A DNA stretch of 64,000 bases from assembly GCA_900239685.1 (NCBI GenBank), contig OENT01000319.1:62001-126000 (forward strand), written 5' to 3'. How positions within the stretch are numbered: position 1 is the stretch's first letter; every line of letters starts with the position of its first letter. A program made the translations under genes and the position numbers. Origin of the DNA: Rotaria macrura. Taxonomy: Eukaryota; Rotifera; Eurotatoria; Philodinida; Philodinidae. Shown here piece by piece: positions 1 through 14,521 of the stretch. The notes under the pieces were generated by a model that worked only from the letters and a program-made list of their open reading frames with translations, was not told the DNA's origin and did not search any database.

Positions 1-3000
1 TTCGATCAATAAAATCTATTTGAAACTCATTGAAAATGATCATTTTATTTTCGTTTCAAAACACGAACCTTCATTGTATCTTTCAAGTGCTATAAAGTCT
101 CTTTCATATGGATTGGAATAATCTTTTCCAATAAAGTATCGATGTTTAATGTCAGGAACGGTTGATGAGTCATCATATGCTTGTGGTTCTTCAGGTTTTT
201 CTTCATCTTCAGAATCTTCTTCGGCATCATTTTTTTTCATTGTCTTCAATAGTATCAAATAGAAATTATTTCTTTTCTTTTCTTTTGGTTGTAATCTTTA
301 TATTTCTGATTTACTTGAACTAATTTTCTCCATTTGCGAGCATATTTTTCTGGCCGTCGTATTTCATCTTCTTCTTCTTCGATGATCTTTTTTGCTGCAC
401 TCATCGATTCGTCTGTAATCGAAAACAGAAAACATTATAAATATATATTGTCGTTCATTATTTCAAAGCTAAAATTGAGCATTAATTTGTATCGTTGCTT
501 TACAGACGATTGTCAAGTATAGCAGCGATAACAACAACAACAAAAATCACATACGTTGTGCAAAATTTTTTGGCTTATGCACAAATTTATTAAAAGCATT
601 GTGTGAGCGAAATCGATGAGAAGCAGAAGCAACATTAGAAGGAGCAGTGTGATCACCCTGGCCAAAATCAGATGAATCAAGAGATTTTATTCGATTTAAA
701 TTAGCTTTTGGATGACGCCAATTAGATATTGTTTGTAATTCTATGTCATGCTCCTGTTGTGTGTTAGCAGTTCGAGTTTCAATGTTAGTTAGTACACGAA
801 CTAATTTTCCACGCTTTAACTGATGATGACGATTACCCTTTTCAGTGTCGCTCTCTGTTCCATCTTGATCACGACCTTTTGTTAGTAAAAAAAAAAGTGT
901 TCAATGAAAAACAAATAAATAGAACAAGTGCTGTTACATAAAACCCTCTATGCATGAAAACGCAAAAAGACAAGAAAGACAAATGTGTATCTCCGTTTGT
1001 TTGGAAATGAATGCTAATACTAGCAATAAATCGTTCGTTAATATGTCTCAACTTACGGTGATCTTCTGTTGGATGTATTTTATTTGGATTGTTGTTAGCT
1101 AAAAGTAATTGTATTGATTTCTTGGAGTTCTTTTTCCTCGTTTATTCTATTTATCTAATTGAGTCCGATATTGGAATTCTCTGTTGCTTTTCCTAATGTT
1201 GTATTAGTTGGTATCAGCTATTCTTACCTGAAAATCTTGAGCTGATCCCTGAAAAAGAAAATGAAAACATAATTATTAAGAAATCGATTGAATTATAGTG
1301 ATTTGAATTCGTAGTAGTTTGCTAATATAATTGTATACATAAATCGTTGTTGAATGATGTATCTTGAAACTATTCTACAAGAGTATCAATGTGAAATTCT
1401 TTTGATTAAGTGAAATGATTTTGTTTATCTAAGTTGAATAGAAGAGTCACTATTTGATGATACTATATCACATTATTTTGATAAGGAAACTTTTCTGAGT
1501 AGTTCAGTCTTCTCTTACGGAATGGCAAGAAATTTACTCCATCAGTGAGAACATCTAGTGACAATAAAATAATTCTATAGATAGTATTCGAACTTGATGC
1601 TCGATCTTTATGATTTATAGACATTATTTTGAAATATTAGATAGAAACATATCTAGTTACTAAAAACTAAGACGAATAGAAAACCAATGTACCCATTGAA
1701 AGTGCTGTCATTAGAAGGATTGAAATTTTCATCATAGTCTTCCTTTGCAATTTACAAACATGTCATGCAACGAATTTCCTACGAGTTTCTTTTTTTTTAT
1801 TTTTGTAATAGAAAATTTCATGATGCATCATTTCAAAACAATCTTCAAAATAAATCGATTTATTTATGTTGTGATTTGAATAAAATACCATGTGTTGTAA
1901 TGCCTTTAACTAATATTATAAAACACTTACATTTTTTTGCTGCTAATCTTGTATTATTTTCACTTTCACTAGTATAGTGTTGATCTCGTGTCTTCGTATC
2001 TTCTGTAGCGTTATTCACAGAGTTAGTGTTTGTTTTCAGTTGATCCGTTCTCTAAAATATATAATATACATACTTTTTGCTAATATTTTTTCAAAATCTG
2101 TACATTAGTTTTTCTCTATTAATTCTATTGTGTTAATTAACAAGCAAGACTGTTTAGATTAGTTCTATAGCTTTAATGCTTATTTGATATTACACTAAAT
2201 AATCGATTAGTCTTTTGTGTAATATAGAATAGAAGGAAAAATAACGTGTTTTTCTTTTCATCCAACGATAATCATTTTTGTCTCCTACTTACATTAGCCA
2301 AATTGGGACCAAGTTTTTCAGACATTTCTGCACTGATCATTCGAGCTATTTCACTAGCATCTTTAACACCAGATGTTTGTTTTTCAGCTTCTAATTCAGA
2401 TCGCATTTTCAATCTTGTATCATTATCTTCGCCCAAATCGACAAGACTAAAATAATAGAATCGTCTTCAAATGAATCTCATGATAGAACAATAGTATTCG
2501 TATCAATTATCTATCGAAATCTAAACCCTAGGTCTTTCATAAAATAAATACAGTGTTCTTTTCAACATTCTAATAACAGAATCTATATATTGTACACATA
2601 CACGAACTAAGGTTTGATATCGATCGTAACTTCGATCATCTTCTGTTTCTTAGTAGTTCGTTCATATGATATCACTTTTTAGATATGAGAGAATTCGTAG
2701 ATTCTCTTCATGTTCGAATTCGCTCAAAATCTTCTGAAACCCTATATTCCAAAATAGATTAGAATCTTCGAAGAGTTTCATCTAAAGAAAATTTTGAAGG
2801 CTATTGTAATTTTAATCATACAGAAAACTATGCACTCATTTTATGTTCGTTCTGTAATATAATACCAAAGTGCAAGGCTACTCAGTGGGATACACGACGA
2901 ATAAAAACAGCAAGGTTTTGTTTCGTGATGTTAACAGTATCTGGTAAGTAGTAAATTTTATGGATGCCAAGTTCTATTTTTCTTTGCAATAGGTAAACTA

Positions 3001-6000
3001 GACTTCAAACTTAAACTTGAAATTCATTTTGTAATTTCCTTAATTAAATAGAAAGCTCAAATTTCACTTGATAAATGATTTTTTAGGTAACTCACAGTAG
3101 ATGAAAACAAAAAAAAAATATTCTACGTTGTTATCATAATAATTTGAAAAATCTTTCTTTCCATCGCACTGGAAACCGACAGCATAAGATAGTAGCATTC
3201 ACTCAATTCTTAATCTATTTTGGCATACGTCTAAAACATGATTTATATATGATAAACGATATGTCAAGAATATCTAGTGCTAGAAAAATGATTTATTTGA
3301 TATCAATTTTGTAATGTGCTTTCTAATACAACTGAAACAATTATAATAGATCCAATTGACTTTTTAGATGAATCATACAATATTCTCGTACCAGAATCCC
3401 GTTCGTACATTAACAATTGTACATCAACTTTTGAAGCACGATGAAAAATTAAATCTATCATTATGACTGCAAAGACCATTTACAACGGATTTCAACCATT
3501 CCGTTGAGAGTTGAAAACAGGATATCGTATTTCTTTAAAATTAAAAAATTTTGTAGGATTATAATTTTCATTTGTTTCGAGAAAGTTCCATTACATTAGA
3601 CTTTCTCGGAGATACATGTAGTAGACGATGCATATTAAACGGTACTTAACGTTTATCTTCCTTCGGGATAGTCTTCATCAAAGTATATGTTTTGCTTTAG
3701 TTTACTTTTTAATATACGAAAATATTCTCTATTAGATTCATCTTCGTTGGATGCATGTCTCAATAATTGAAAAAGAAATTGTTTGCTGTGCCATCAATAA
3801 TTTTATCAGCAAGAGAAAATGTTAATTATGTGTTTCATGATTTAAATTTTACACTCAATCAAGTAGAGATAGATCTATCACACAAAAATATATTGCCGTA
3901 TGTTCTTTGAAAGCAATATTACTAGAAAGATAACGAGTGTAACCTAGAAAAGTTCCTATAAGCATTAAGAAAGAGAAAAAACAACCCTCGATCTATTAAT
4001 ACTACATGATTGCCTTTGATTACATGAAATTCCCTATCGAATAAACTCATCACAGAATATTGCCAATTTAAAGAAGTACTCTAAAGAGACTAAAATACTC
4101 CCTCTCTCTCTCCTTGACTATTTACTATTCATTATGACTACCGAGATTCAATTTATACCGATGAAAAAAAGATGATAGCATTCTGTTTTATTTGAAGTTC
4201 TATTTTTCAATTAACTCCGGAATAACGAATTATCATGCGATCATATTTTTCTTCTAAAACTCATATTCTATTGTGGAAATCATCAATTCTCTTGAATAGA
4301 TAAGTGTTTTCTTTAGAAATCATTTCATGTATATTATTAGCCAGTCTTGGTTTTTTTTGTGTTATGATGTGACGATAATGAATACAGTCGTCTGCAGATT
4401 TTTTTGAGAGAAAAAACCTATATACATTTATGTATATATATGCGAATATATAAATGCATATGAGCGAGGGCATTTTTACTTTTTTCTTTTCCATTTGTTT
4501 TTATTAAAAATCTGGCATGATTTTCGAAATATGCATCAAGATTAGATCCTTTTTCTTTATGTCAATGAATGCTTTCTTGACAACACTCTACCGAAATGTA
4601 ATAGCAACATACACGTAATAGATAGAGAAGCTTTGAAGTACACTTATCTATGCGAGTACATTAATAATAGCTAAAGAATTTCGACAGAACTACTGTAATA
4701 TTATAAACACAACGAATAAGAATGACAGTTATTGACAAGATCATAATCGATCGAAATCGACATGTACAGCAACAAGTTCTAATTTATTTTTTGAGGAATG
4801 ATCACAATTAATTCATTGTTGAATTCGTGAATATTACAAATCGATCTTTTTTAAATAGCAAAAGACGGTATGAATATGTTTCCCAAGAAAAATATTTATA
4901 ATACAACGAATGAATAATTTTAACATCAAGATTTATATATCCTTCCAATTTCTAATAGTATTCGTAAAATTTTATTTTTATCCCTTTTAATATGACATTA
5001 ATAACCATTTATCAATTTCCTGAACAACGTGAATTACAAATATTAGTTCACATGCTTCCTCACTTTTTAAAAATTAATCATAATGATTAAAATTATCATG
5101 CAGTACTCATAAAGGGCCTCTGTAATTCATGATTGCATTAATTCTCGTTTTAGTTTCAGTTTCCTTTTTATCTCTAAATATAAATAGTTTACCGCATAAA
5201 GTCATCATCCCAACGACCAAAACATAAATCAATGCCACCAACAAATGCAATTTTTTGATCAATAATAACTGTTTTCTCATGATGTGACCACAAGAAAACT
5301 CCACTACTTGGATAATGATCAGGATGACGAATAACCTCAAAAACAAAAAGTTGCTATAATTTTTCTTAAATCAGAAAAAAATATACAAAACGAACCTTTA
5401 TAAATCCTCGTTTACTTTTACCGATTAAAGCTCGTTTAGTGTGTAAACTATTCAAACCCATAGCGAATGACATTTCCTTGAAAACTAGTACGTATACACG
5501 AACACCATCATCCTACAATGTAAATAGACTAAGTCATATAATTCATTAAATCACAATTTCTTACAGCTATTTTTCCTAATAAATTATCTAATCGATCTCC
5601 TTCATCATCAGATGGTCGTTTCATCATAATTTCTGGTGACAACCACCAATCGGTTATGAAAACTTCTTCTTTAGCTGTTAAAAGTGCTTTGGCAACTGCT
5701 TCCATATAAGATTTACCATTAATAAACCTACGAATAAGTAAATTTTTCAAAATTTAGAATGAAATTCAATTAAGATTCATCTTACCATTGTGCTAATTGC
5801 TTTCTACGAACGGGTGCATATGAGTTAAAACGACTCGCTGCTGCACTAACAAAACTATCTGCTTGTTCTTTCAAATTAGATAAATGTTGTGACCATTCCT
5901 CGGCAACACGATTATTTCGACATTTGACAACTAATGTACGTTGTAAATTAGTTATTTTTATACCATGTTGTGTACCAGCTTGACGAAAGCCAGTTGCAAT

Positions 6001-8344
6001 TGCAAAACCACGATCAACTAACATTGGAAAACGTATTTCAAATGTATCAGGACGCATATAAGTTACGTAAGAATCTTTGAAAATAAACCATCTTCATATA
6101 AATCGAAAAAAAAAGTTTGATCTTTTAACTTTCAAGTCGAACAAAAATCAATAAGATAAAAACATACTTTCGACCATGATGAAATTTACATAAATCAAAT
6201 ACAAATGGTAAACGAACAAATATACTATGGCCACGGTAATCATCACGTGATCGTTTCAATAGATAACCTTCTTTTATACTGACCGATAAACCATAAACAA
6301 AGGAAACACAACTGACATCGAAAAATTCACGCTAAAATATAGATGAAATAAAAGTGTTTGATTTTTTTATTATTTATAATGTTAAGACAAAAGATCATGG
6401 TTAAAAATGCGCATACACATCCTTGAATCAAAATCTATGACATTGCTAAATTCATCGAAAATCAAAACATCTATTTGAATCATTATAGATTATTTTTTAT
6501 GCATCGAAATGAAGCTCGATGTCAATCATTTTCTTACATGTCTCGAGACAATACAAGTCACAAGAGAAATCTGTGCTAGTTCATGTGAACAAATATCTAA
6601 TAGTTAATATTTTACCAAAAGTTGTCTCATCCGAATTACTTAGATTCTAATCTAAAAACAAAGAGTATTCTCAGAACTTGTTATCGATTGATGTTTATTA
6701 CACACGACTTTATAGTTAATGCAACTAATATTTTATTCTTGTTGAAGAGACAGTTTTATGTTATCTTCAAGCATGATAGAAAAAGAAATTAAGAATTTCC
6801 ATTCGATGTTTTACTAAAAAATTATGCTCAACAAGAGTCAATTACTATTGAATTTGTCTACAAATATCATAATATAATCCTATTCAATTCCATTCAAGAA
6901 TACATATATAGTTACTAAGTAACAATAATCTGATTTCCGATTAGAAAATCAATCAAACACTTCAAAAGTTTGATAGTAAACCATTCTCATCAAAGGCTAC
7001 CTTATAAGAGATCTAACTTGAAAATTTTGAAAATTCTATGTTCATTTTTTTTAATTTGTTTTCGATCTGTTCTAAAGTTTTAAACTTGAAGAAACTGTAA
7101 CAATGCAACATTCCAAAAGCAATAAATGAAGATTTTAAACGGGGTCAGAACATTCATAACTCATTATGACTTACGTAATTCATTCAGTGTTCACTTAAAA
7201 ATGACGACAGAGTAGAAAACAATTCGGCTTAGGAAATATGTATTTTACAGATTTTAAACGATTTAATAAATAGAATCTTACCGTCGTAGGATGATTACGG
7301 AATTTCGGATGCTTGAGAACTTTATTCAGATATTCAAGAAGAATTTGCTATGAACATACAAAAACAATATAAATGTATAGAGAAAAACCTTTTCTTTTTC
7401 AACATACACAGCGTTCGCGGACAATACTGTTATTTATAAATGCTAATCGATCATTTCTTGTAGGAAAACATGGATTTTCATTATCTTCATCTTGAAGTCT
7501 AAGTAAAAGCATATAATTTGATATAATAATCAAATCAAAGTTACAACAATAATAGATACATAAAGAAGGACGTATACACATACATATCGACAAAGATAAA
7601 CAGAGACGAGAAAAGAAAACTTACGATCTTTGCGAAATGAGTCTTACAGGAACATTTCGCCTCGACGATCTACGACAATTATATTACGGGGAAAAAAATA
7701 TCATGTATTCTAAGATCTTGAACTTTATTTACAAAGGTACGACTATTATGTCAGTTTGATTCTTTCTATCGATACTTACTTTTCTAATTCACTAATAGAA
7801 CGTCTTGTATCAGCTTCAACATATTGAACTAGAGCTTTATGTAATTCGTTGAAATGTCGGTAACGTTTATAAATTGTCCATTCGAATGGACCATGTCTTG
7901 TTGTTATACAATATCTAGGATAAAAGAAATCGTCTATGTCATATTTACATAGATAAAAATGTGTTAACACTTACAAGTAAGGATTTAGAAATTCAGTAAA
8001 ACCTCCATGAGTACGTTCAGCAACTATGGATTTAACAACAACAGGCACATTAGGAACAAATGTTCGTCCACTACGGTCGTATACATGGGCAATAGTAAAC
8101 TTATCACCTAGTGCAATACATAAAATAAATCGTAATGTATAATTAGGTATAAATAAATATATATGCTCCCTAACATACCTTTTTGAAAACGTTCATCTAT
8201 AGGATCATTAAAATTATTATCCGGATACGGCAAATATTCATTATGTTTTCTGTCTGGATGACCAGCACTGATGGCTAATTCAGCCATGCCAGCTGTATGG
8301 CGAACCAAAGCACTGACGCCGCCCGTATCATCATGGCGTGCCAT
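1..8344 (-). CDS. PLD1: Phospholipase D (PX-PH type), 3' end beyond left edge
   Basis: Phospholipase D of the PLD1/PLD2 type, which hydrolyses phosphatidylcholine to phosphatidic acid and choline at membranes. I can follow 19 exons by splice sites and reading frame. In protein order they give an N-terminal tail (8344-8179), a PX domain (8107-7975, 7914-7780 and on to about 7283), a PH domain (about 6333-5787), then the catalytic half: a stretch with ITDWWLSPE (exon near 5728-5568) and the first HKD motif HHEKTVIID followed by [14 protein letters not shown] (5335-5193). Smaller exons (2446-2293, then about 2053, 1248, 1099, 877-555, 412-323) encode the variable acidic loop. The exon at about 243-66 has [11 protein letters not shown], and 13-1 resumes with DFIDR, as in PLD1. 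The second HKD motif lies outside the window. Introns are mostly 50-100 bp, but one is 2.75 kb (2447-5192) and one about 0.95 kb. The ATG directly follows TTTCAG, so an upstream non-coding exon or trans-splicing is possible. PLD1 versus PLD2 is not resolved; the symbol means the family. Confidence 0.93.
2447..5192 (-). other. Large intron of the phospholipase D gene
   Basis: Flanked by a GTAAAC donor after the codons for DDDFMR and a TTTTAG acceptor before LVDLGEDND; joining them restores the PLD1-like reading. I found no exon, transposon or RNA gene inside it. Short open frames here show no recognisable protein. Confidence 0.75.
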
Positions 8345-10480
8345 CTGAAAGTAAATATTCATGTCAATAGAATTTAATCAACACATATTCTCTTTTAATC
8401 ACTATCTGAATCGATAGTCTACAAAGATAATCCAAAAAACAACACAGATACAACACTTCTTTTTCTATTGATTGACTAGTGTCAAGGAAACTCAATAAAA
8501 ACAATATTAATCATGACGAAGAAGTTTATGACGCAATAAATCCTAATGCTTCTTATGTATACATACACATGCACACACATATTTATATATTTAAATGTAT
8601 ATATGCAAGGATATGCACTCAAATGAAAGAAAAAATGAAGTTTACGATCGTCTTTTTGTGTCATGCACTTAAGAATGACGAGTTGAATCATATGAATGAA
8701 AAGTAGAAAGAGAAGATACAATGTTTTTATAATCTTTTATGTGTAGCATTAAATCTATGTATATGAATAATGGTTCTCATATACTAAAGAATCACTGATA
8801 CGTTTTCTCTTCAACCATCGTGTTAACGTTAAAAAAATTGTCACTATTACTTACTGGCAACAAAAGCTAGTTAATAGGTGTGCTTCTTTGCATAAATAAA
8901 TTTTTTTGTACTCACAGGTAAAGAAAGAAAGGCGGAGTCGATTGTTTTGCTGCTCTAGTTGCAAAACATAGAACATACACAGTTCCTTATTTTTTTTTTC
9001 TTTTCTATTGTTATCCCTCTCGTGTACTGACGAATGAGATTGATCTAATCAGATGTCACTATGATAGATCTTTTTTATGAGTGATTTTGACGGTCTTGGG
9101 ATATCATAGCAAGTACTTTTATTCAATTAAGTTCCAAAATTAAGGCACAATTATACTTTTTTAGTTGCATCATAAATAATAAACTATGTCTTCGATTGTG
9201 AATCTATCATGTTTTATTAGCGAAACGCCTTGTCTATAACGCGTAAAATTTTTTATTTGTACTAGACTGATTGACAATCGCCCTTTAAACAATTTTTTTA
9301 AGTTAATCTCTTTCTCATTAGCCTATTAGATTTGTTTTTCGTATTAATCGATTAGCTATCTTATTCGTATAATGTTATTATGGATGCCACGAATACGATC
9401 ATGAAGAAAAAAACATTTATCAGTAATAATTTAACCAAATAAAATCGACGATTAATTTATACTATTAGAAAAAAGAACAAAGATGATTGAATTTTTCTAC
9501 TTCACTCGTTGTGTTGTTTTCCGTTTTAATGTTGGGAAGTTCTATTCGAACTAGATACATATAGAACCTTACAAAAATTCTCGTCCCTAGTGTATTCCTA
9601 CATATAGAAGAATAATTAGCAGCTTTTATCGTTCGATGGCTTATGTGTTTGCTCTATGTTGTAAAACAATCATACTGCACAGTAGAAAAGTATCGGTTGC
9701 TTCAGAAACGAATGAAAACAAGTCACGTTGCACTAGCCGATTTCTTTCTTTTTCTGTTTATTCTTTTTTTAATGAAGAATGTTAACAGTAAAACAACGAA
9801 CAGAGTCATTAATCAACTAGTAGACCCTCCGTTCCTTTAGCTTTTCGTAAACTAGTTTCCTATTGAATGATTAGGCAACTGACATACAAAGAGTGTATTG
9901 TCAATAGGATGAGTCAAAAATAATGTCATTCAGATGGTTTACTGTTAATAGAAAACTGAATAGTATTAATCTCCTAGAAACCTATGTAATGCTTTATTTA
10001 CACAAAGAGTCTGTTTTCTCTTTTAAGTTTCATTCATTTTACCTATATATCAGATGAAAACTCTCTCTTTGTTTTATAAACGGATGCCTAGGAGCATGAC
10101 AACAACAAACGTCACTTGTCATCAGACTTCTAGACGATCTTCATCGTTTATACGGTCGAAGTCACCACTTGTAGTAGTTAAGTTGTTGATTGTTTAGATT
10201 TAAATATCAAAGTCAGCAGTGAACTATATGGCATACGATAATCACAATAGAGTTCGACATAATATAATACGATGATAATGAGCTTGATTTGTGTTTAATA
10301 TACTCCGTGTGAAGTCATCACGCGTTTGAATGCACATATTATCAGTTTTTTTTAAATGAGAGTCACCTAAGTTTGATGTTTAAAATGAGAGAATTCATAT
10401 TAAGAACAACGGTGTAAGGGAAAGTAGAATAAAAATCAGTCTCTATCTATTACAATCAAAAGATAATGGATCAAGTTTCT
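8345..10480. other. Gene-free intergenic stretch
   Basis: AT-rich DNA upstream of the phospholipase D gene, presumably holding its promoter. Two overlapping short open frames near 8480-8720 lie on opposite strands over a low-complexity TATA/CACA stretch and do not look coding. Nothing else recognised. Confidence 0.5.
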
Positions 10481-11448
10481 GGGTTAGTCCTGATTCGTCC
10501 CCTTTTTAATTGCTCCAAATTCGGATCCAAAAAACGAGTCCGAATTCATCCCCATCGTAGAAAAGTTGGTGAAAATATATTCCGAATTCGTCACCAGCAA
10601 AACATTATTTTTGCTTAATTGGCTCCGGATTCGTCGCCACTCTATTTAACATTAGAACGTTCATTCTTCGCACTATCTATATGCACAACTAGTGACAATG
10701 AGAATTGAATTCATTTCTTTTGTTATAACCCGGTAGCCTATAAGAAAGATACATGTGATGAATAAGTATATACAGGTACTGATCGATATATTTTCACTAT
10801 CCACATTTGTTAGTTGAAAACATATTGAAATATGCTTAGCTTTACTTCAACAGAAGGGACAGGTAAGGTTTTAAAGTATAATAGTTTTCAATATACTCTC
10901 AAACGGTAGCGGAAAACGGTAGTAGAATGGCGGTGTCGTTTACGAAACTCTAAGAGGACACTTTCTATGTCTCGAGATAATACTGTGATTGCTTGTGAAC
11001 CAAATGCACAAACTCCATCTTGTTTCTCTGATAGAAGTAAACTTATTATGGATCAAGCTGTCGGAAATATGAAAAAAAGAGCACGAGAAGAAACAACTAC
11101 AATTCCCAAAATATATGCTCAAGAAATCGTATTGACTAGAGTCGCAAATCCAGACACATAAACCGGTTTATATTTTTCTGCACTAGGAAGTGTTCACTTC
11201 ACGCATTATTATCATCGATCCCTGAATTATCCTGTAATTTCAAAAAATTTACATTAGAAATTCATGTTCTTTTAAATCGAGCGGCAATTAATATTATAGG
11301 GGACCAATTTAGAGAGGGGACAAATCTGGGAGGGACGAGCTAAGACAGGGGACGAAACTGGGAGAAAAAATCAGGGGCCGAATTTGGAGTCAATTAAGGA
11401 GGGACCAGTTGATGAGGTACATAATAGGGGACCAATCAGGGGTATGCC
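10481..11448 (+). mobile_element. MULE-like DNA transposon remnant with terminal inverted repeats
   Basis: The left end at 10481-10502 and the reverse complement of 11427-11448 share the block CCTGATT-GTCCCC. Further in, both ends share TTAATTG(A)CTCCAAATTCGG. Each end carries several degenerate copies of a unit like ATTCGTCCCC (10490-10640; 11300-11440, inverted), a pattern typical of transposase-binding subterminal repeats. Flanking bases AAGTTTCT (10473-10480) and AAGTTTCG (11449-11456) form a 7-of-8 target duplication, in the 8-10 bp range known for Mutator-like elements. The interior encodes a damaged FLYWCH-type domain. At 968 bp the element lacks room for a MULE transposase, so it is a deleted, probably non-autonomous copy. 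Confidence 0.72.
10831..11161 (+). pseudogene. Degenerate FLYWCH zinc-finger fragment of a transposon protein
   Basis: Reading from an ATG near 10831 gives a FLYWCH-like pattern: SFTSTEGTGKVLKYNSFQYT, an in-frame TAG, then VVEWRCR, and at 10967-11161 a tail [20 protein letters not shown] and IPKIYAQEI ending in TAA. FLYWCH domains of MULE-type elements show F-S--G---L-Y-G--Y, WRC, C-A+ and H-C. Here the WRC survives, but the second cysteine and the final histidine pair are replaced, so zinc binding is probably lost. It sits between the inverted ends of the transposon and is best read as the decayed N-terminal part of its protein. Confidence 0.6.
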
Positions 11449-14400
11449 AAGTTTCGTTATCTTCTAGAAATTCACATATATTTCTTCACAAAATCATGTT
11501 AACCTTTTAGTCTTGATATCAAAAGAAAATCTTAAACTTTAAAAACACTAAGAAAAATCAAAATGAAATCTCAACAAATAGTACAAACTAGGTCGAACTC
11601 GAATTTTTACTCTTGAGATATATAACATTCTTGAAGCTCATTAGAACTGGAGTATTTTTAGCATAATCGAAATCTATACATCATTAGTGACATTCATACG
11701 AAGAGTCTGATTTAAGTACTAGTGTAAGGTATTCGATTTTTTTAAATCGATAATCTAATTACTAATTGGAAAAATTTGGAAATAACAGACACGCAAAACC
11801 ATTTATCGTGCTTACCAAGATTATCTATTTGAATAAATTATCTTAAATACTAATTAAACTCTTAATCATGATGGTCTTTCGTTGAATTTTAAAATGATCA
11901 TTGCCTAGTAAACGAGAAATGCTTTTCATGTGGAAACTGCACACCACAAGTTTTACGAGATAAGACAATGTTGGATTTTCAGTCGTTTATGTCTAGTCAA
12001 AATGAAGGCTAGTTGATTAATGCGAAAGATAATTCACTTCACGCATCCCAATCGACTAACGGGATATTATAAAATTCAATTTAGAGATGGAGCCGATTAG
12101 ATCGCTTAATGATTCTCGTCTTTCTCATGTTATAGTCTGACATGTGTCAACATTGTTTCCATGTATAAAAAGTTAAATAACAACAGCTCTACGTCAAGTA
12201 TCATAATTATTAGTATTAAAAGATTTTTAACAAAATCAACTTACAAAGAATGTCATAAGACACAAGATAGTATTTACATCTTAATGAACAAGAAAACTTC
12301 AGTCGGAAATTACTTAAAGGGGAAATAAAATTGACGAATATTTAATTAATGTTAAAAATATCTCAAAGGTACAATCTCATTAGAAGATCATTCACAATAA
12401 ATGATACATTTGAATAGTATTAATTCAATAGGAATATACATTAGGTTTCTAGTTATGTAGTGTCATTAAAAATGACTTAACGTCCGTCATTCATATTTAC
12501 TGAAATCGATAGTCAGGTTTTGGATTATCAACTCCTAAGATTTGATATACAATATTAAAATCTATTCTTTACTAAGTCTATGTGTCGAAATGCATCATTA
12601 TAATTTTTTTCAAGTAAATTCCTATTATTCGTCTCTTCTTCTTGTAATGCAAAATGATGAAATCTTGAGGCTCACTTTGTGCAAGTCAACTTGATCTTGA
12701 ATAGATTTACTTTCGACTAATCTTTTGGAATTTTCTTGAATAATAATTTAATCCGATTGTATTTTGAACATAGATCAGGTTAGCATGTTTAAACTGACGT
12801 CTTCACATATAACTGTATATGTCAAACAAAGATGATAAATTAGCTAAGTTGAATGTTTTCATCCTGGAAAAAAATCCTCCTTTGTACAACTTCAACCCTT
12901 ATTTCACAAGTTCTTCATTGTGCAAGATGATATTCGCTTAGAGTTTTTGACTGGCTAACAATAATGATTATAGCTGATGCTTTTCATTTTTGTACGAAAA
13001 TTATTTATAATTTCATGAGAATTTCGTTCATTTTTCTCTCTTTCTTGTGACATAAAGAATGAAATTCTTAGTATTTACAAAATAAATGATTTTTCTATTG
13101 GTAACTTTAATACCGGTATTGTATTCTTCATAATGTATCTACCATAGTCCAGTTGCAGAGCCCAATTACTGATACCATTTAGTGACTTCCCTTTTTTTAG
13201 TTTTTATTTATTGTTTATCAAGTCAATATTGTTTCACAATCAATAAACTATAGAATTTGTATGTGACTGTCATTGATAGACAAGAAGTTTATAGCTCTTA
13301 AAAGTTGAAAGGCTTGCTTTATGATGGTGAGTAAAGGTAGGTTGGTAAAAAGCAGATTTGGGACACATTATGTGTCACAGTATTATTTGAAGATAAAACG
13401 AAAAGATTCTGCTTTCCTTCAAAATACATATCATCTCTCAAAATAAACTTTTAGCTGTAAAATGATACCAATGCCGCTGGTTGTCCATTAGTAGCACTCA
13501 TTTCTTTTTCAGAAATCGTTAAATTTGATATTATTTCAAGATTTAATGGCCTCGAAAATGTACGATACTTCATTGTATTACACATTTTCCTTTTCATATC
13601 AACGCGATATCAGATTTCGAAAAATAAACGACATCAAATATTAACAGGATAATCTAATAGTATCGTTGATTTTGTTTTCAATTTAAGAATCAAGTTCATA
13701 GTGAAAACTTTCAGATGTTCGAATCAAACTTATTGCAACATGTTTAAAATATTGATAAAATTTATAATTCTTTGCATGTATAGAATGGAGTGTTTTTACA
13801 ATCAAGGATCTTTAGTAATCAGATAGATGTATGACTGTTTCCTAATTCTACCATTAGACTAGCCGAGAATTAACGAACACTAACATAATGCTTCATTAGC
13901 GGAAATGATTGATTCTTCCGTCAGCACAATCGCAACTGTACAACTTACTTTTCTTCATTGATTTACTACTTCTTCCATAGCAATATATACTGTCCATTGA
14001 AGAATGAGCTGACGAAGATCTTCAATGAATGAAAAATATTAACGTAAAACACATGTTTTATCTAAATTAAATTTCTCGCTGTCTAATTCTACAGAATCAA
14101 CTATAAATGACCACTAGCATGTATTATATGAAACATATAATCTCTTGATTATTTACAGTAGATACATGATACAACTTCGTGTCGTGCATAAAAGAAGACA
14201 TATTTTACACATGAAAACTCGCCTATGAACAAAGTCCAAAATACTATCATCCTCAATTATATTAGTTCATCAGAAGCGTTTTAGGACGTGACTGATGTTT
14301 GACGATTGTTGAAAAACTAGTAAATACTAACAATTACTTACAATCTAGCAGTTCGAATAACGTTTGATTGTTCTCGTTTACAACAACGAATCTTCTTTAT

Positions 14401-14470
14401 TCTAAAAGAACTTTTTTGAACCTAATTAAAAGCCGTGAGATTCGAGCATATGTATTTTTTTCACGTCTTC

Positions 14471-14521
14471 TTGATTGCGGACATTTTTTCTTAATTAGAG
14501 GAATAAAATGACCGCAATCAA
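14471..14521. repeat. Hairpin, 17-bp arms
   Basis: Arms TTGATTGCGGACATTTT (14471-14487) and the inverted copy at 14505-14521 differ at one position, with an 18-nt loop. Function unknown; it could be a small folded RNA or the remnant of an inverted-repeat element. Confidence 0.7.

Noticed and set aside
8479-8721. Overlapping open frames on both strands
   Set aside because: They lie over TATA/CACA low-complexity DNA, show no family pattern and have no splice context.
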